Below, one piece after another: positions 21,611 through 31,870 of a stretch of DNA of 64,000 nt. The translations under genes were made by a program, and so were the position numbers. This DNA comes from Sediminihaliea albiluteola (GTDB taxonomy: Bacteria > Pseudomonadota > Gammaproteobacteria > Pseudomonadales > Halieaceae), in NCBI RefSeq assembly GCF_014077625.1, contig NZ_JACFXU010000013.1, positions 806,001 to 870,000 on the forward strand, read 5' to 3'. Every line of letters begins with the position of its first letter. The stretch's first letter is position 1. Below the pieces are notes generated by a model. That model saw only the letters and a program-made list of their open reading frames with translations. It ran no database searches and had not been told where the DNA came from.

Positions 21611-21686
21611 TGGCGTCCCCTAGGGGGTTCGAACCCCTGTTACCGCCGTGAAAGGGCGGTGTCCTGGACCACTAGACGAAGGGGAC
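21611..21686 (-). tRNA. tRNA-Glu (anticodon TTC)
   Basis: The minus strand folds as a full 76-nt tRNA: acceptor stem GTCCCCT / AGGGGAC, anticodon loop CTTTCAC with TTC at its centre, T-loop GGTTCGAACCC, and an encoded 3' GCCA. It closely matches E. coli tRNA-Glu. A promoter with a GC-rich start region lies just upstream and a terminator just downstream, so it is a single-gene unit. Confidence 0.98.
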
Positions 21687-21723
21687 GCAGCTTTGTTCCG
21701 AGCATCTGCATCGGAAGCGCGGT

Positions 21724-21751
21724 ATTTTACTTAAGCCGCGCCTCAATGCAA
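21724..21751 (-). promoter_or_regulatory. promoter of tRNA-Glu, embedded in an inverted repeat
   Basis: On the minus strand TTGCAT (21751-21746), a 16-nt spacer and TAAAAT (21729-21724) form a sigma-70-like promoter. It is followed by a GC-rich discriminator (ACCGCGC), as at stringently controlled stable-RNA promoters. The -10 box sits in the loop of a 6-bp GCGCGG / CCGCGC inverted repeat (21717-21722 and 21736-21741). Confidence 0.6.
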
Positions 21752-21759
21752 GACACAAA

Positions 21760-23064
21760 TTAATATTTTATGCTGGCATCAAACACTAGGCGATCAATTT
21801 CGATACTTTCATCAGCAAGATCGACGCCTTTTTCATTGCCCGGATAGTAACTCAGCTTAAATTGCACATTGCGGTAAGGTGCATAGATACCGAAGAATTT
21901 ATGCCCCTTGCCGTCGCTGCCACCGCCGGCAAAATCTGAGTCGCTGAGCAGCGCCAAGACCGCATCAGCTTCTAAGTCTAGGTACTCGTAGCCAAGCTGC
22001 CAGCTACCAGGCAAGCTGGCCTTACCGAGCTTCACCCCAACTAGCCAACCCATATCGAGTTCATCGACGGCGCGGTTATTCACTACATCGGCATAGAGCT
22101 TGACCGGCAAGTTCGCTAAATCAAAGCCCATGTCGACAAACCATTCCAGCTGGCGATAGTCATATTGGTAGATGCAGCTCGAGGGCGCCTGTGAGCCGCC
22201 ACAGACAAAGGAGTTGCCATAAAAGTCATCGACGTCGCCGTAGAAGCTCTCTTTGCCCTTGACCGGCAGGTCGAAGTAGCCAAGGCCTGTTTTCAGGTCC
22301 ACCGGCCCTAGAGAGAGATTTACGCCGCCCTGAAGCCCCCAGGTGGCTTGCTGGTTGCCGCCTTTGTTATCGCTCTCAAGCAGGTGCATGGCCGCGTTAG
22401 CAAAGAGCAAGTCGTTCGACCACTGGGCAGAGAAGCCCTCTAGCTTGTAATCACCATCCCACAGCAAGCCGGTTTTTTCAGGGCGATAAAATGGATTGTG
22501 GATCTTGCCGGCACTTAAGCTCCACTGCTCATTGGGCTGCCACTGCACATAGGCCAGGCTCAAATGCAGATCTTTTTTAGTGCCACCACTGCCCAGAGTC
22601 TGGTTGGCGGAGAGCGGATTATCACCACCGGTGGAGAAACCTGTAGCCACTGTCAGGCCATGATCTAAGCGCGCCTTCAGCTCAGCTCTGGCTCGGATGC
22701 GGTGGCGATCACGGCCAGCCATATCATCGACCTTAACCTCTTGATAGCGGTAGCGGAAATCACCGCTGAGGCTAAAGCGATCAGTCCAGTGCTCCGGCCC
22801 AGCGCTGGGCTTTGCGGCCGGCTGCGCCGCGCTCAATGAGCTAGTGGCTGCCACTACTTGCTGGGCGCTGGGCTCTTCTTGCAGCGCGCCCTGCTCCACT
22901 AGCGCCTTGAGCTCAGCATTTTCTGCCTCTAGTACTTGCAGCCGCTGTGCCAGAGCAGAAAATTCTGCGCGCAGTTGCTCAAGCTGGGCCGCTGAGACCT
23001 CTGCCTGAGCAAAAGCTGGACTCAGAGCGATCAGCAAGCCAAATAAGATCCATCTAGCTCTCAT
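21760..23064 (-). CDS. putative outer-membrane porin (Porin_5-like)
   Basis: This 434-residue protein has a clear signal peptide (ALSPAFAQA, cleavage near residue 21). A short coiled coil at about 25-60 (LEQLRAEFSALAQRLQVLEAE) precedes an Ala/Pro linker and a long beta-rich domain of alternating strands. The barrel ends in a terminal aromatic residue (KY). The layout of N-terminal coiled coil plus barrel matches the putative porin family PF16930. The coiled coil probably forms a periplasmic trimer stalk. Two cysteines near residue 290 (FVCGGSQAPSSCIYQ) could bridge an external loop. GGAG lies 7 nt before the ATG. The substrate is unknown. Confidence 0.8.
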   Translation of the reverse strand: MRARWILFGLLIALSPAFAQAEVSAAQLEQLRAEFSALAQRLQVLEAENAELKALVEQGALQEEPSAQQVVAATSSLSAAQPAAKPSAGPEHWTDRFSLSGDFRYRYQEVKVDDMAGRDRHRIRARAELKARLDHGLTVATGFSTGGDNPLSANQTLGSGGTKKDLHLSLAYVQWQPNEQWSLSAGKIHNPFYRPEKTGLLWDGDYKLEGFSAQWSNDLLFANAAMHLLESDNKGGNQQATWGLQGGVNLSLGPVDLKTGLGYFDLPVKGKESFYGDVDDFYGNSFVCGGSQAPSSCIYQYDYRQLEWFVDMGFDLANLPVKLYADVVNNRAVDELDMGWLVGVKLGKASLPGSWQLGYEYLDLEADAVLALLSDSDFAGGGSDGKGHKFFGIYAPYRNVQFKLSYYPGNEKGVDLADESIEIDRLVFDASIKY

Positions 23065-23180
23065 GGCAAATCTCCATCTAATAAGGCTGCCAACGGGAAT
23101 CGGGCAGTCATGATATATGCGTTAATTAACATCTGGTCGCTAATAAAAATAGCGCCGGTGGGGGCTGCTAAAACAACAAA

Positions 23181-23221
23181 CCCCCTTGCCAATGTCGCTG
23201 TACAGCTACTTGGCAAGGGGG
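23181..23221 (-). terminator. strong terminator of the oxidoreductase operon
   Basis: A perfect 12-bp inverted repeat (CCCCCTTGCCAA / TTGGCAAGGGGG) encloses a loop that itself contains GCTGTACAGC. On the minus strand it is followed by TTTGTTGTTTT. It lies 25 nt past the stop of the beta-subunit gene and ends the three-gene ferredoxin oxidoreductase operon. Confidence 0.88.
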
Positions 23222-23246
23222 TCAAAGATAGCAAACTAGTAGCAGT

Positions 23247-24299
23247 TTAGCGCAAAGACTGATTAATATTTTGCAGCACTTTGTCTCCGGGACAAAGGTC
23301 TTCCTCTGCTAAGGTATTGAGTGGCCTGCGGCTGGTATTCAAAACCTCGTGCAAGTCAGCAGAATCCTTATCCATATAAATCAAGCCAGTGAGGATTTGA
23401 CCACTGCTGCGAGAAGCCTCCAAAGCCATCATCGCAGAACCGCGATCAAATGGGTCCAGATCCTCAGCCATCTTGCGCAAACGCAGCACCGAGCCATCGT
23501 GCATGGTCACTTCCTGACTGTGACCGGGCTCGTAGGAAGTGGTGATCTCTTCTCGCATCGGCACAAAATCAACAGTGCCAGTGGCCTCGGCATGCTCTCG
23601 CACAAACTCATAGCTCTTGGTCGAAGCGCTGTTGTTGTTAAAGGTGACACAGGGCGATACCACATCAATCAAGGCAAAGCCGCGGTGACTCATCGCCGCT
23701 TTGATCAGTGGTACCAACTGCTCTTTGTCACCGGAGAAGCTGCGCGCAACAAAGGTAGCACCAAGCTGCAGTGCCAAACCGGGCAGATCAATTGCACCAA
23801 AGGGGTTAGGGTCACCTTTTTTACTGGCTGAACCTTCGTCTGCAGTCGCTGAGTCCTGACCCTTGGTCAGACCATAGCAGCCATTGTTCATCACGATATA
23901 AACCATGTTCAGGTTACGCCGGATAGCGTGTGCGAACTGGCCCATACCAATCGACGCAGTATCACCGTCGCCTGACACGCCCAAGTAGAGCAGGTCTCGG
24001 TTGGCCATCGCCGCCCCGGTCACCACCGAGGGCATACGACCGTGTACTGAGTTAAAGCCGTGAGACTTACCCAGGAAATAGGTCGGCGATTTTGACGAAC
24101 AACCAATGCCCGACAATTTAGCAATTTTATGTGGCTCCAATGACAGTTCGTGGCAAGCACGCACAATGGAACCGGAAATGGAATCGTGTCCGCAGCCCGC
24201 GCAGAGGGTGGATATCGCCCCCTCATAGTCTGCTCGGGTGTAGCCTAGATCATTGACCGGTAGGCTGGGGTGGCGGAACTTGGGTTGCTGATAACTCAT
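23247..24299 (-). CDS. korB: 2-oxoacid:ferredoxin oxidoreductase beta subunit
   Basis: This subunit binds thiamine diphosphate and one 4Fe-4S cluster of an enzyme that interconverts a 2-oxoacid plus CoA with an acyl-CoA, CO2 and reduced ferredoxin. The 350-residue protein has LCAGCGHDSIS near residue 32, GIGCSSKSP near 65 and a late cysteine in VVSPCVTFNN, the likely cluster ligands. The ThDP motif GDGDTASIGMGQFAHAIRRN and YGLTKGQ follow. The best family match is the 2-oxoglutarate (Kor) type, but pyruvate or branched-chain acids cannot be excluded. It follows the alpha gene after 43 nt. Confidence 0.88.
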   Translation of the reverse strand: MSYQQPKFRHPSLPVNDLGYTRADYEGAISTLCAGCGHDSISGSIVRACHELSLEPHKIAKLSGIGCSSKSPTYFLGKSHGFNSVHGRMPSVVTGAAMANRDLLYLGVSGDGDTASIGMGQFAHAIRRNLNMVYIVMNNGCYGLTKGQDSATADEGSASKKGDPNPFGAIDLPGLALQLGATFVARSFSGDKEQLVPLIKAAMSHRGFALIDVVSPCVTFNNNSASTKSYEFVREHAEATGTVDFVPMREEITTSYEPGHSQEVTMHDGSVLRLRKMAEDLDPFDRGSAMMALEASRSSGQILTGLIYMDKDSADLHEVLNTSRRPLNTLAEEDLCPGDKVLQNINQSLR

Positions 24300-24342
24300 T
24301 CTGATCTCTCCCCACTCAACTCAATAACTCGCATCATTCCGC

Positions 24343-26196
24343 TCACTCTCCCTGCCCCACTACCCGCTCACGCCGCAAAGGAGTGACGTTGTAGCCAGGT
24401 AAATGCATAAGTATCTGTTTGCGAATATTGCGCGCGCTGATCGGCGTGCCATCAAAGCACAATACTGACTTGAGTTTGTCCGGGCCAAGCTCAAACTCGG
24501 CCATCAACAGGGTCCGCAACTGGGCATCGCGGTTTTGCTCGATCACGAAGACCTGCTCATGATCGGCCATAAACTGCTCCACTTCATCATTGAAGGGGAA
24601 AGCCCTAACCCGCATAGCGTTCAAATGCACGCCATCGGCAGCGAGATAATCCAGAGCCTCGCGAGAAGCTTCTTCACTGGTGCCGTAATAGAGTACAGCC
24701 ATCTCTGTTTGCTGCTCGCTGCGGATAATTTCTGGTCTTGGCACGTAGCTCTTAATGGTCTCCCACTTGGCCAGCAGACGCAGCATGTTCTTCTCGTATT
24801 CTTCACCGCGCTCGGTATAAATCGCGTATTCATCGCGCGAAGTACCGCGGGTAAAGAAAGCGCCCTTTTCAGGGTGGGTGCCGGGATAGGTGCGATAGCA
24901 AATGGCATCGCCGTCGACATCCAAGTAGCGGCCAAAGCGCTCCATGTTGTCGAGATCTTCTGCTGTGAGCACTTTACCGCGATCGTATTTGCGCTCGTCA
25001 TCCCACTCCAAAGGATCTGACATATTGTCGTTCATGCCCAGATCAAGATCGGTCATCAGGATGATCGGCGTTTGCAAGCGATCAGCCAAGTCGAAACTCA
25101 AGGCGCCAAAATCGAAACACTCACGGGGCGTCGAGGGGAACAGCAGCACCTGTTTGGTGTCGCCGTGTGAAGCATAGGCCGCAGAGAGCACGTCCGATTG
25201 CTGGGTGCGGGTCGGCATGCCGGTTGAGGGCCCTGCGCGCTGCACATCAAACAATACCGTGGGAATCTCAGCAAAGTAAGCCAAGCCCAAGAACTCACTC
25301 ATCAGCGACAGGCCTGGACCACTGGTTGCGGTAAAGGCACGGGCACCGTTCCAGCCAGCACCGATCACCATACCGATCGCTGCCAACTCATCTTCGGCCT
25401 GCACAATGGCAAAGTTTTGGCGCCCAGTGCCCGGATCAATACGCAGACGCTTGGCGTAACGCTCATAGGCATCGACCACCGAAGTGGATGGCGTAATGGG
25501 ATACCAAGCGGCCACAGTGGCGCCGCCATAGATGGCACCGAGGCCAAGCGCGGTATTGCCGTCGAGCAAAATCTTATCGCCCACTTTGTCGCTCTTGCGC
25601 ACCCGAATACCCAGTGGGCAGTCGAGGTTAGCCTTCACGTACTGGTGGCCTAACTCCAGGGCGTGGATATTGGGTAATACCAGTTTTTCTTTGCCTTTAA
25701 ACTGATCCGCAACCAGTTCAGTTAAGACAGCGAAATCAATATCCAGTAAGGCAGCCAGAGCACCGACGTAAATCACGTTCTTAAACAACTGACGCTGGCG
25801 TGGATCCTCGTATTCTTCGTTACAGATACGAGTCAATGGGATACCAATGATGTTGATATCCTTGCGGTGCAACCTCAAATCCAAGGGCTTGGTGCTGTCG
25901 TAGATAAAGTAGCCACCGGGCTCAACTTCGCGCACATCTTGGGGCATGCTCTGCGGATTAACCGAGAGCATAATATCTACACCACCGCGGCGACCCAGAT
26001 AACCTTTCTCGCTAACCCGCACCTCATACCAAGTCGGCAAGCCCTGAATATTAGAGGGAAAGATATTCTTGGGGCTGACGGGCAAGCCCATGCGAAACAA
26101 CGCTTTGGCAAAAAGGTTGTTAGCACTGGCCGAGCCGGTGCCATTTACGTTAGCGAACTTAATAACAAATTCATTGATTGATTCCAGGGATTTCAT
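24343..26196 (-). CDS. korA: 2-oxoacid:ferredoxin oxidoreductase, fused gamma-alpha subunit
   Basis: This 617-residue protein joins the gamma domain (about 1-190, with GTGSASANNLFAKALFRMG and SEKGYLGRRGGVD) to the alpha domain (about 205-617). The alpha part has YPITPSTSVVDAYE, QAEDELAAIGMVIGAGWNGA and TATSGPGLSLMSE, the pyrimidine-binding signatures. The C-terminal third resembles the transketolase C-terminal CoA-side domain. Its ATG overlaps the upstream flavoprotein stop by 4 bp, so the partners are coupled. The length and fusion are normal for the two-subunit-gene class of these enzymes. The substrate is inferred, not shown. Confidence 0.88.
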   Translation of the reverse strand: MKSLESINEFVIKFANVNGTGSASANNLFAKALFRMGLPVSPKNIFPSNIQGLPTWYEVRVSEKGYLGRRGGVDIMLSVNPQSMPQDVREVEPGGYFIYDSTKPLDLRLHRKDINIIGIPLTRICNEEYEDPRQRQLFKNVIYVGALAALLDIDFAVLTELVADQFKGKEKLVLPNIHALELGHQYVKANLDCPLGIRVRKSDKVGDKILLDGNTALGLGAIYGGATVAAWYPITPSTSVVDAYERYAKRLRIDPGTGRQNFAIVQAEDELAAIGMVIGAGWNGARAFTATSGPGLSLMSEFLGLAYFAEIPTVLFDVQRAGPSTGMPTRTQQSDVLSAAYASHGDTKQVLLFPSTPRECFDFGALSFDLADRLQTPIILMTDLDLGMNDNMSDPLEWDDERKYDRGKVLTAEDLDNMERFGRYLDVDGDAICYRTYPGTHPEKGAFFTRGTSRDEYAIYTERGEEYEKNMLRLLAKWETIKSYVPRPEIIRSEQQTEMAVLYYGTSEEASREALDYLAADGVHLNAMRVRAFPFNDEVEQFMADHEQVFVIEQNRDAQLRTLLMAEFELGPDKLKSVLCFDGTPISARNIRKQILMHLPGYNVTPLRRERVVGQGE

Positions 26197-27974
26197 GCGA
26201 CTTCTTGCCCCGCCTTGGTCACGTTATAGAGAAACTTCTGCATATCCCAAGCTGTGGTGGGACAGCGCTCGGCGCAAAGACCGCAGTGCAAGCAAACGTC
26301 TTCGTCTTTTACCATCACGCGCCCTGTTGGCAGAGTCTCAGACACATAGAGGTCCTGCTCCAAGTTGCGCGCGGGCGCCGATAGACGGGTGCGCAGCTCT
26401 TCTTCCTCACCGTTCTCGGTAAAGGTGATGCAGTCGGTGGGGCAAATATCCACACAAGCGTCACATTCAATACAGCGACTTTCCTCAAAAACAGTCTGCA
26501 CATCACAGTTCAAGCAGCGCTCTGCTTCTTTGAAACCGGTATCGGTATCAAAGCCAAGCTCCACTTCGACCATGCGGTTTTTTAAAGCTTGATCCATCGG
26601 CGCCAAGGGCACTATGTAGCGCTCGTCGTCTGCTACTGCGTTGGCATAGCTCCACTCATGAATACCCATCTTCTGGCTCACCAGATTGGTGAACGGCGCA
26701 GGGCGGTTCTGGGTTGACTCACCGCGGCAGAATAGATCGATACTGACCGCCGCTTGGTGGCCGTGGGCCACAGCAGTGATAACGTTTTCTGGACCAAAGG
26801 CCGCGTCGCCACCAAAGAACACTTTTTCATTAGTCGACTGGAAAGTGGTTTTATCGACGACTGGCATATCCCATTTATCGAACTCGATACCGATGTCGCG
26901 CTCAATCCAAGGGAAGGCGTTTTCCTGACCGATCGCCATCAACACGTCGTCGGCTTCCATGAACACCAAGTCTTCGCCTGTAGGTAACAGGCTGCGCTTA
27001 CCGTCTTCGTCGTAGTGGGCCTCTACTTTTTCAAAAAGCATGCCCTTCATTACGCCATCTTCGACGACAATTTCCTTGGGCACGTGGTTATCGTAGATCG
27101 GGATGCCCTCGTGCATGGCATCTTCTTTTTCCCATGGCGAAGCTTTCATGTCCGCAAAGGGGCTGCGCACAACCACGCGCACATCTTCACCACCGAGACG
27201 GCGGGAAGTACGACAGCAGTCCATCGCGGTATTACCACCGCCGAGGACCAGCACCTTCTTGCCGATTTTTTCGACGTGCTCAAAGGCCACACTCGACAAC
27301 CACTCGATGCCAACGTGCACCGAGTCGCCTGCCTCTTCTAGGCCAGGCAAATTCAGTAACTTACCGCGGGGCGCACCGGTGCCGACAAATACCGCATCAT
27401 AGCCTTGATCGAGCACGCTCTTCAGGCTGGTGATTTCAGTATCAAAAGTAGTCACCACTCCCATGTCGAGGATGTAGTTGACCTCTTCATCTAGCACCGA
27501 GATAGGTAGACGGAACGATGGGATTTGGCTGCGCATCATGCCGCCGCCGGCAAACTGATTGTCGAAGATATCGATGCTGTAACCCAGCGGCATCAGATCG
27601 CGCGCCACGGTTAAAGAAGCCGGGCCGGCACCGATTAAGGCGATGCGCTTGCCATTCTTCTCAGTGGGAATGCTCGGCAGGCGGTCGGCAATGCTGTCTT
27701 TATTATCAGCGGCAACACGCTTCAAACGACAAATTGCCACGGGCTCTTCTTCTACCCTGCCACGGCGACAAGCCGGCTCACAGGGGCGGTCACAGGTACG
27801 GCCGAGCACCCCGGGAAACACATTGGATTCCCAGTTGATCATGTAGGCGTCGGTATAACGTTGGGCCGCAATCAGGCGAATATACTCTGGCACAGGCGTG
27901 TGGGCTGGACAGGCATACTGACAGTCCACGACCTTGTGAAAGTACTCAGGATTTTTTACGTCGGTTGGTTCCAC
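26193..27974 (-). CDS. GltD-like NAD(P)H:ferredoxin oxidoreductase with C-terminal ferredoxin domain
   Basis: The N-terminal Fer4_20-like cysteine region (CQYACPAHTPVPEY, then RTCDRPCEPACRRG) is followed by the FAD site ALIGAGPASLTVARDL. The NAD(P) site VLVLGGGNTAMDCCRTS comes next, then GGDAAFGPENVITAV, as in the glutamate synthase small subunit. The last 100 residues hold two 4Fe-4S motifs, CIECDACVDICP and CLHCGLCAERCP. No glutamate synthase large subunit is nearby. The protein leads the korAB operon and probably carries electrons between NAD(P)H and the oxidoreductase. I chose the GTG at 27974, preceded by AGGAG; the frame is open to a GTG at 28043. Confidence 0.85.
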   Translation of the reverse strand: MEPTDVKNPEYFHKVVDCQYACPAHTPVPEYIRLIAAQRYTDAYMINWESNVFPGVLGRTCDRPCEPACRRGRVEEEPVAICRLKRVAADNKDSIADRLPSIPTEKNGKRIALIGAGPASLTVARDLMPLGYSIDIFDNQFAGGGMMRSQIPSFRLPISVLDEEVNYILDMGVVTTFDTEITSLKSVLDQGYDAVFVGTGAPRGKLLNLPGLEEAGDSVHVGIEWLSSVAFEHVEKIGKKVLVLGGGNTAMDCCRTSRRLGGEDVRVVVRSPFADMKASPWEKEDAMHEGIPIYDNHVPKEIVVEDGVMKGMLFEKVEAHYDEDGKRSLLPTGEDLVFMEADDVLMAIGQENAFPWIERDIGIEFDKWDMPVVDKTTFQSTNEKVFFGGDAAFGPENVITAVAHGHQAAVSIDLFCRGESTQNRPAPFTNLVSQKMGIHEWSYANAVADDERYIVPLAPMDQALKNRMVEVELGFDTDTGFKEAERCLNCDVQTVFEESRCIECDACVDICPTDCITFTENGEEEELRTRLSAPARNLEQDLYVSETLPTGRVMVKDEDVCLHCGLCAERCPTTAWDMQKFLYNVTKAGQEVA

Positions 27975-28164
27975 TGTGTTGCTTAACTCCTGTGCGGATA
28001 GTCCATCCCACACATTACAATAAACGTGCCACAAGTGTGTCACAGCTGCTCAAATTTTTCAGCAGCCAGTCTCTGATTAGAGGCTAAACTCAGCCCAGAA
28101 GAGGCAGCTTATAGTGCAGTGTTCGCCATATTAAACCACGGCTAGCATGTTGCTCGCCTGGAGA

Positions 28165-30806
<2,642 letters not shown>

Positions 30807-31838
30807 TTACTCCGCCAAACGAGGTGCCAATAGGCGCCGCTCTAAATCTCGAATCTGCTGCCGTGAGTGCTCTACGGTCTGGCGGGTTAAAGCACTGCGG
30901 CTCTCATCGAGCACGTCACCCTCTAAGTTGCGGGCCACCGCCTGTGCGGTCTCCAGCATATAGTCGAAGGCCTTCATCATATCTTCGGGGCCGGGCATGG
31001 TGACAAAGAACACTAGGCCTGGGGTGCTAAAGTCAGACATATTGTCGATATCAAACACCCCTGGCTGCATCATGTTGGCCACACTAAATTGAATCGCTCC
31101 GCGACCGGCCTCGTGCTCGTGGCGGTGGAAAAAGCTCATATCGCCAAAGCGCAGATCGCAGGCCAATAAAATATGCAGAATATCTTCGCCGCGAAAACCT
31201 GCTGGATTGCGCGCCACCACATTCAACATAAACACTTCAGGCTCTACATCACGGGGCAAGCGCGCTGTCACCCGCGATTCACTGGTGGCGGGTTCACGGC
31301 GCTGCTCTGATTCCAGTGCATCCAACCAGTCCAGGTTTTCCGGCTCATCGTTAGTGCTCATACCGGACAGCAACTCTGGCTCATCATCATCCGCAGGGGG
31401 GGCCTCGGCTGGCTCGGGCTGCACTGGCGCACTGCGCTGGGCCTGCCCTGATGGCAGCACTCGTCGCCCGGCTATAGGGCTGCGAGACTCCCTGCTAGGC
31501 GCATCTTGTTGCGAATTGATCTGCGGCTGGGTATCGGCGTCCTGCTCAGAGTCGCCCTGCAGCTCTTCTGCTTGGGCGTCTTGATCTTGCTCAACTGCTC
31601 TGTCCTCACGCTTGACCACCCGAGCACCACCGTTGGGCAACTCTTTCAACCAGGCTAGGTCTACGTCCTTGCGGTCGGGCAGCTCCTCTTCTGACTCCAC
31701 TTCTTCGCCCTCGGAAAGCTTCATCCGCAAAGGGGCGCGCCGATCTAGATATACCCGGCGCCAAGCGTCCAGAAGCACTGCGAGTATCAGCAGCACCCCG
31801 ACAATAACCATCCAGTCCCGTACTGTTAAATCCAACAT
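30807..31838 (-). CDS. zipA: cell division protein ZipA
   Basis: ZipA anchors FtsZ to the inner membrane during division. From the ATG at 31838 it has 343 residues. An N-terminal membrane helix (MVIVGVLLILAVLL) is followed by a basic patch. A long acidic, Gln/Pro-rich linker (about 35-190) leads to the C-terminal FtsZ-binding domain, from about residue 195 on. That domain includes MLNVVARNPAGFRGEDILH and GVFDIDNMSDFSTPGLVFF. A GTG at 31853 is an alternative start adding five residues. It lies between smc and ligA, co-directional and closely spaced. Confidence 0.95.
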   Translation of the reverse strand: MLDLTVRDWMVIVGVLLILAVLLDAWRRVYLDRRAPLRMKLSEGEEVESEEELPDRKDVDLAWLKELPNGGARVVKREDRAVEQDQDAQAEELQGDSEQDADTQPQINSQQDAPSRESRSPIAGRRVLPSGQAQRSAPVQPEPAEAPPADDDEPELLSGMSTNDEPENLDWLDALESEQRREPATSESRVTARLPRDVEPEVFMLNVVARNPAGFRGEDILHILLACDLRFGDMSFFHRHEHEAGRGAIQFSVANMMQPGVFDIDNMSDFSTPGLVFFVTMPGPEDMMKAFDYMLETAQAVARNLEGDVLDESRSALTRQTVEHSRQQIRDLERRLLAPRLAE

Positions 31839-31870
31839 ATCAGACGTGCCCACACTCGATTCGTTTCACT

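Noticed and set aside
26193-27974. Reading the flavoprotein as glutamate synthase small subunit GltD.
   Set aside because: No gltB is adjacent, it carries a C-terminal two-cluster ferredoxin domain, and it is coupled to korAB, so a role in ammonia assimilation is unlikely.
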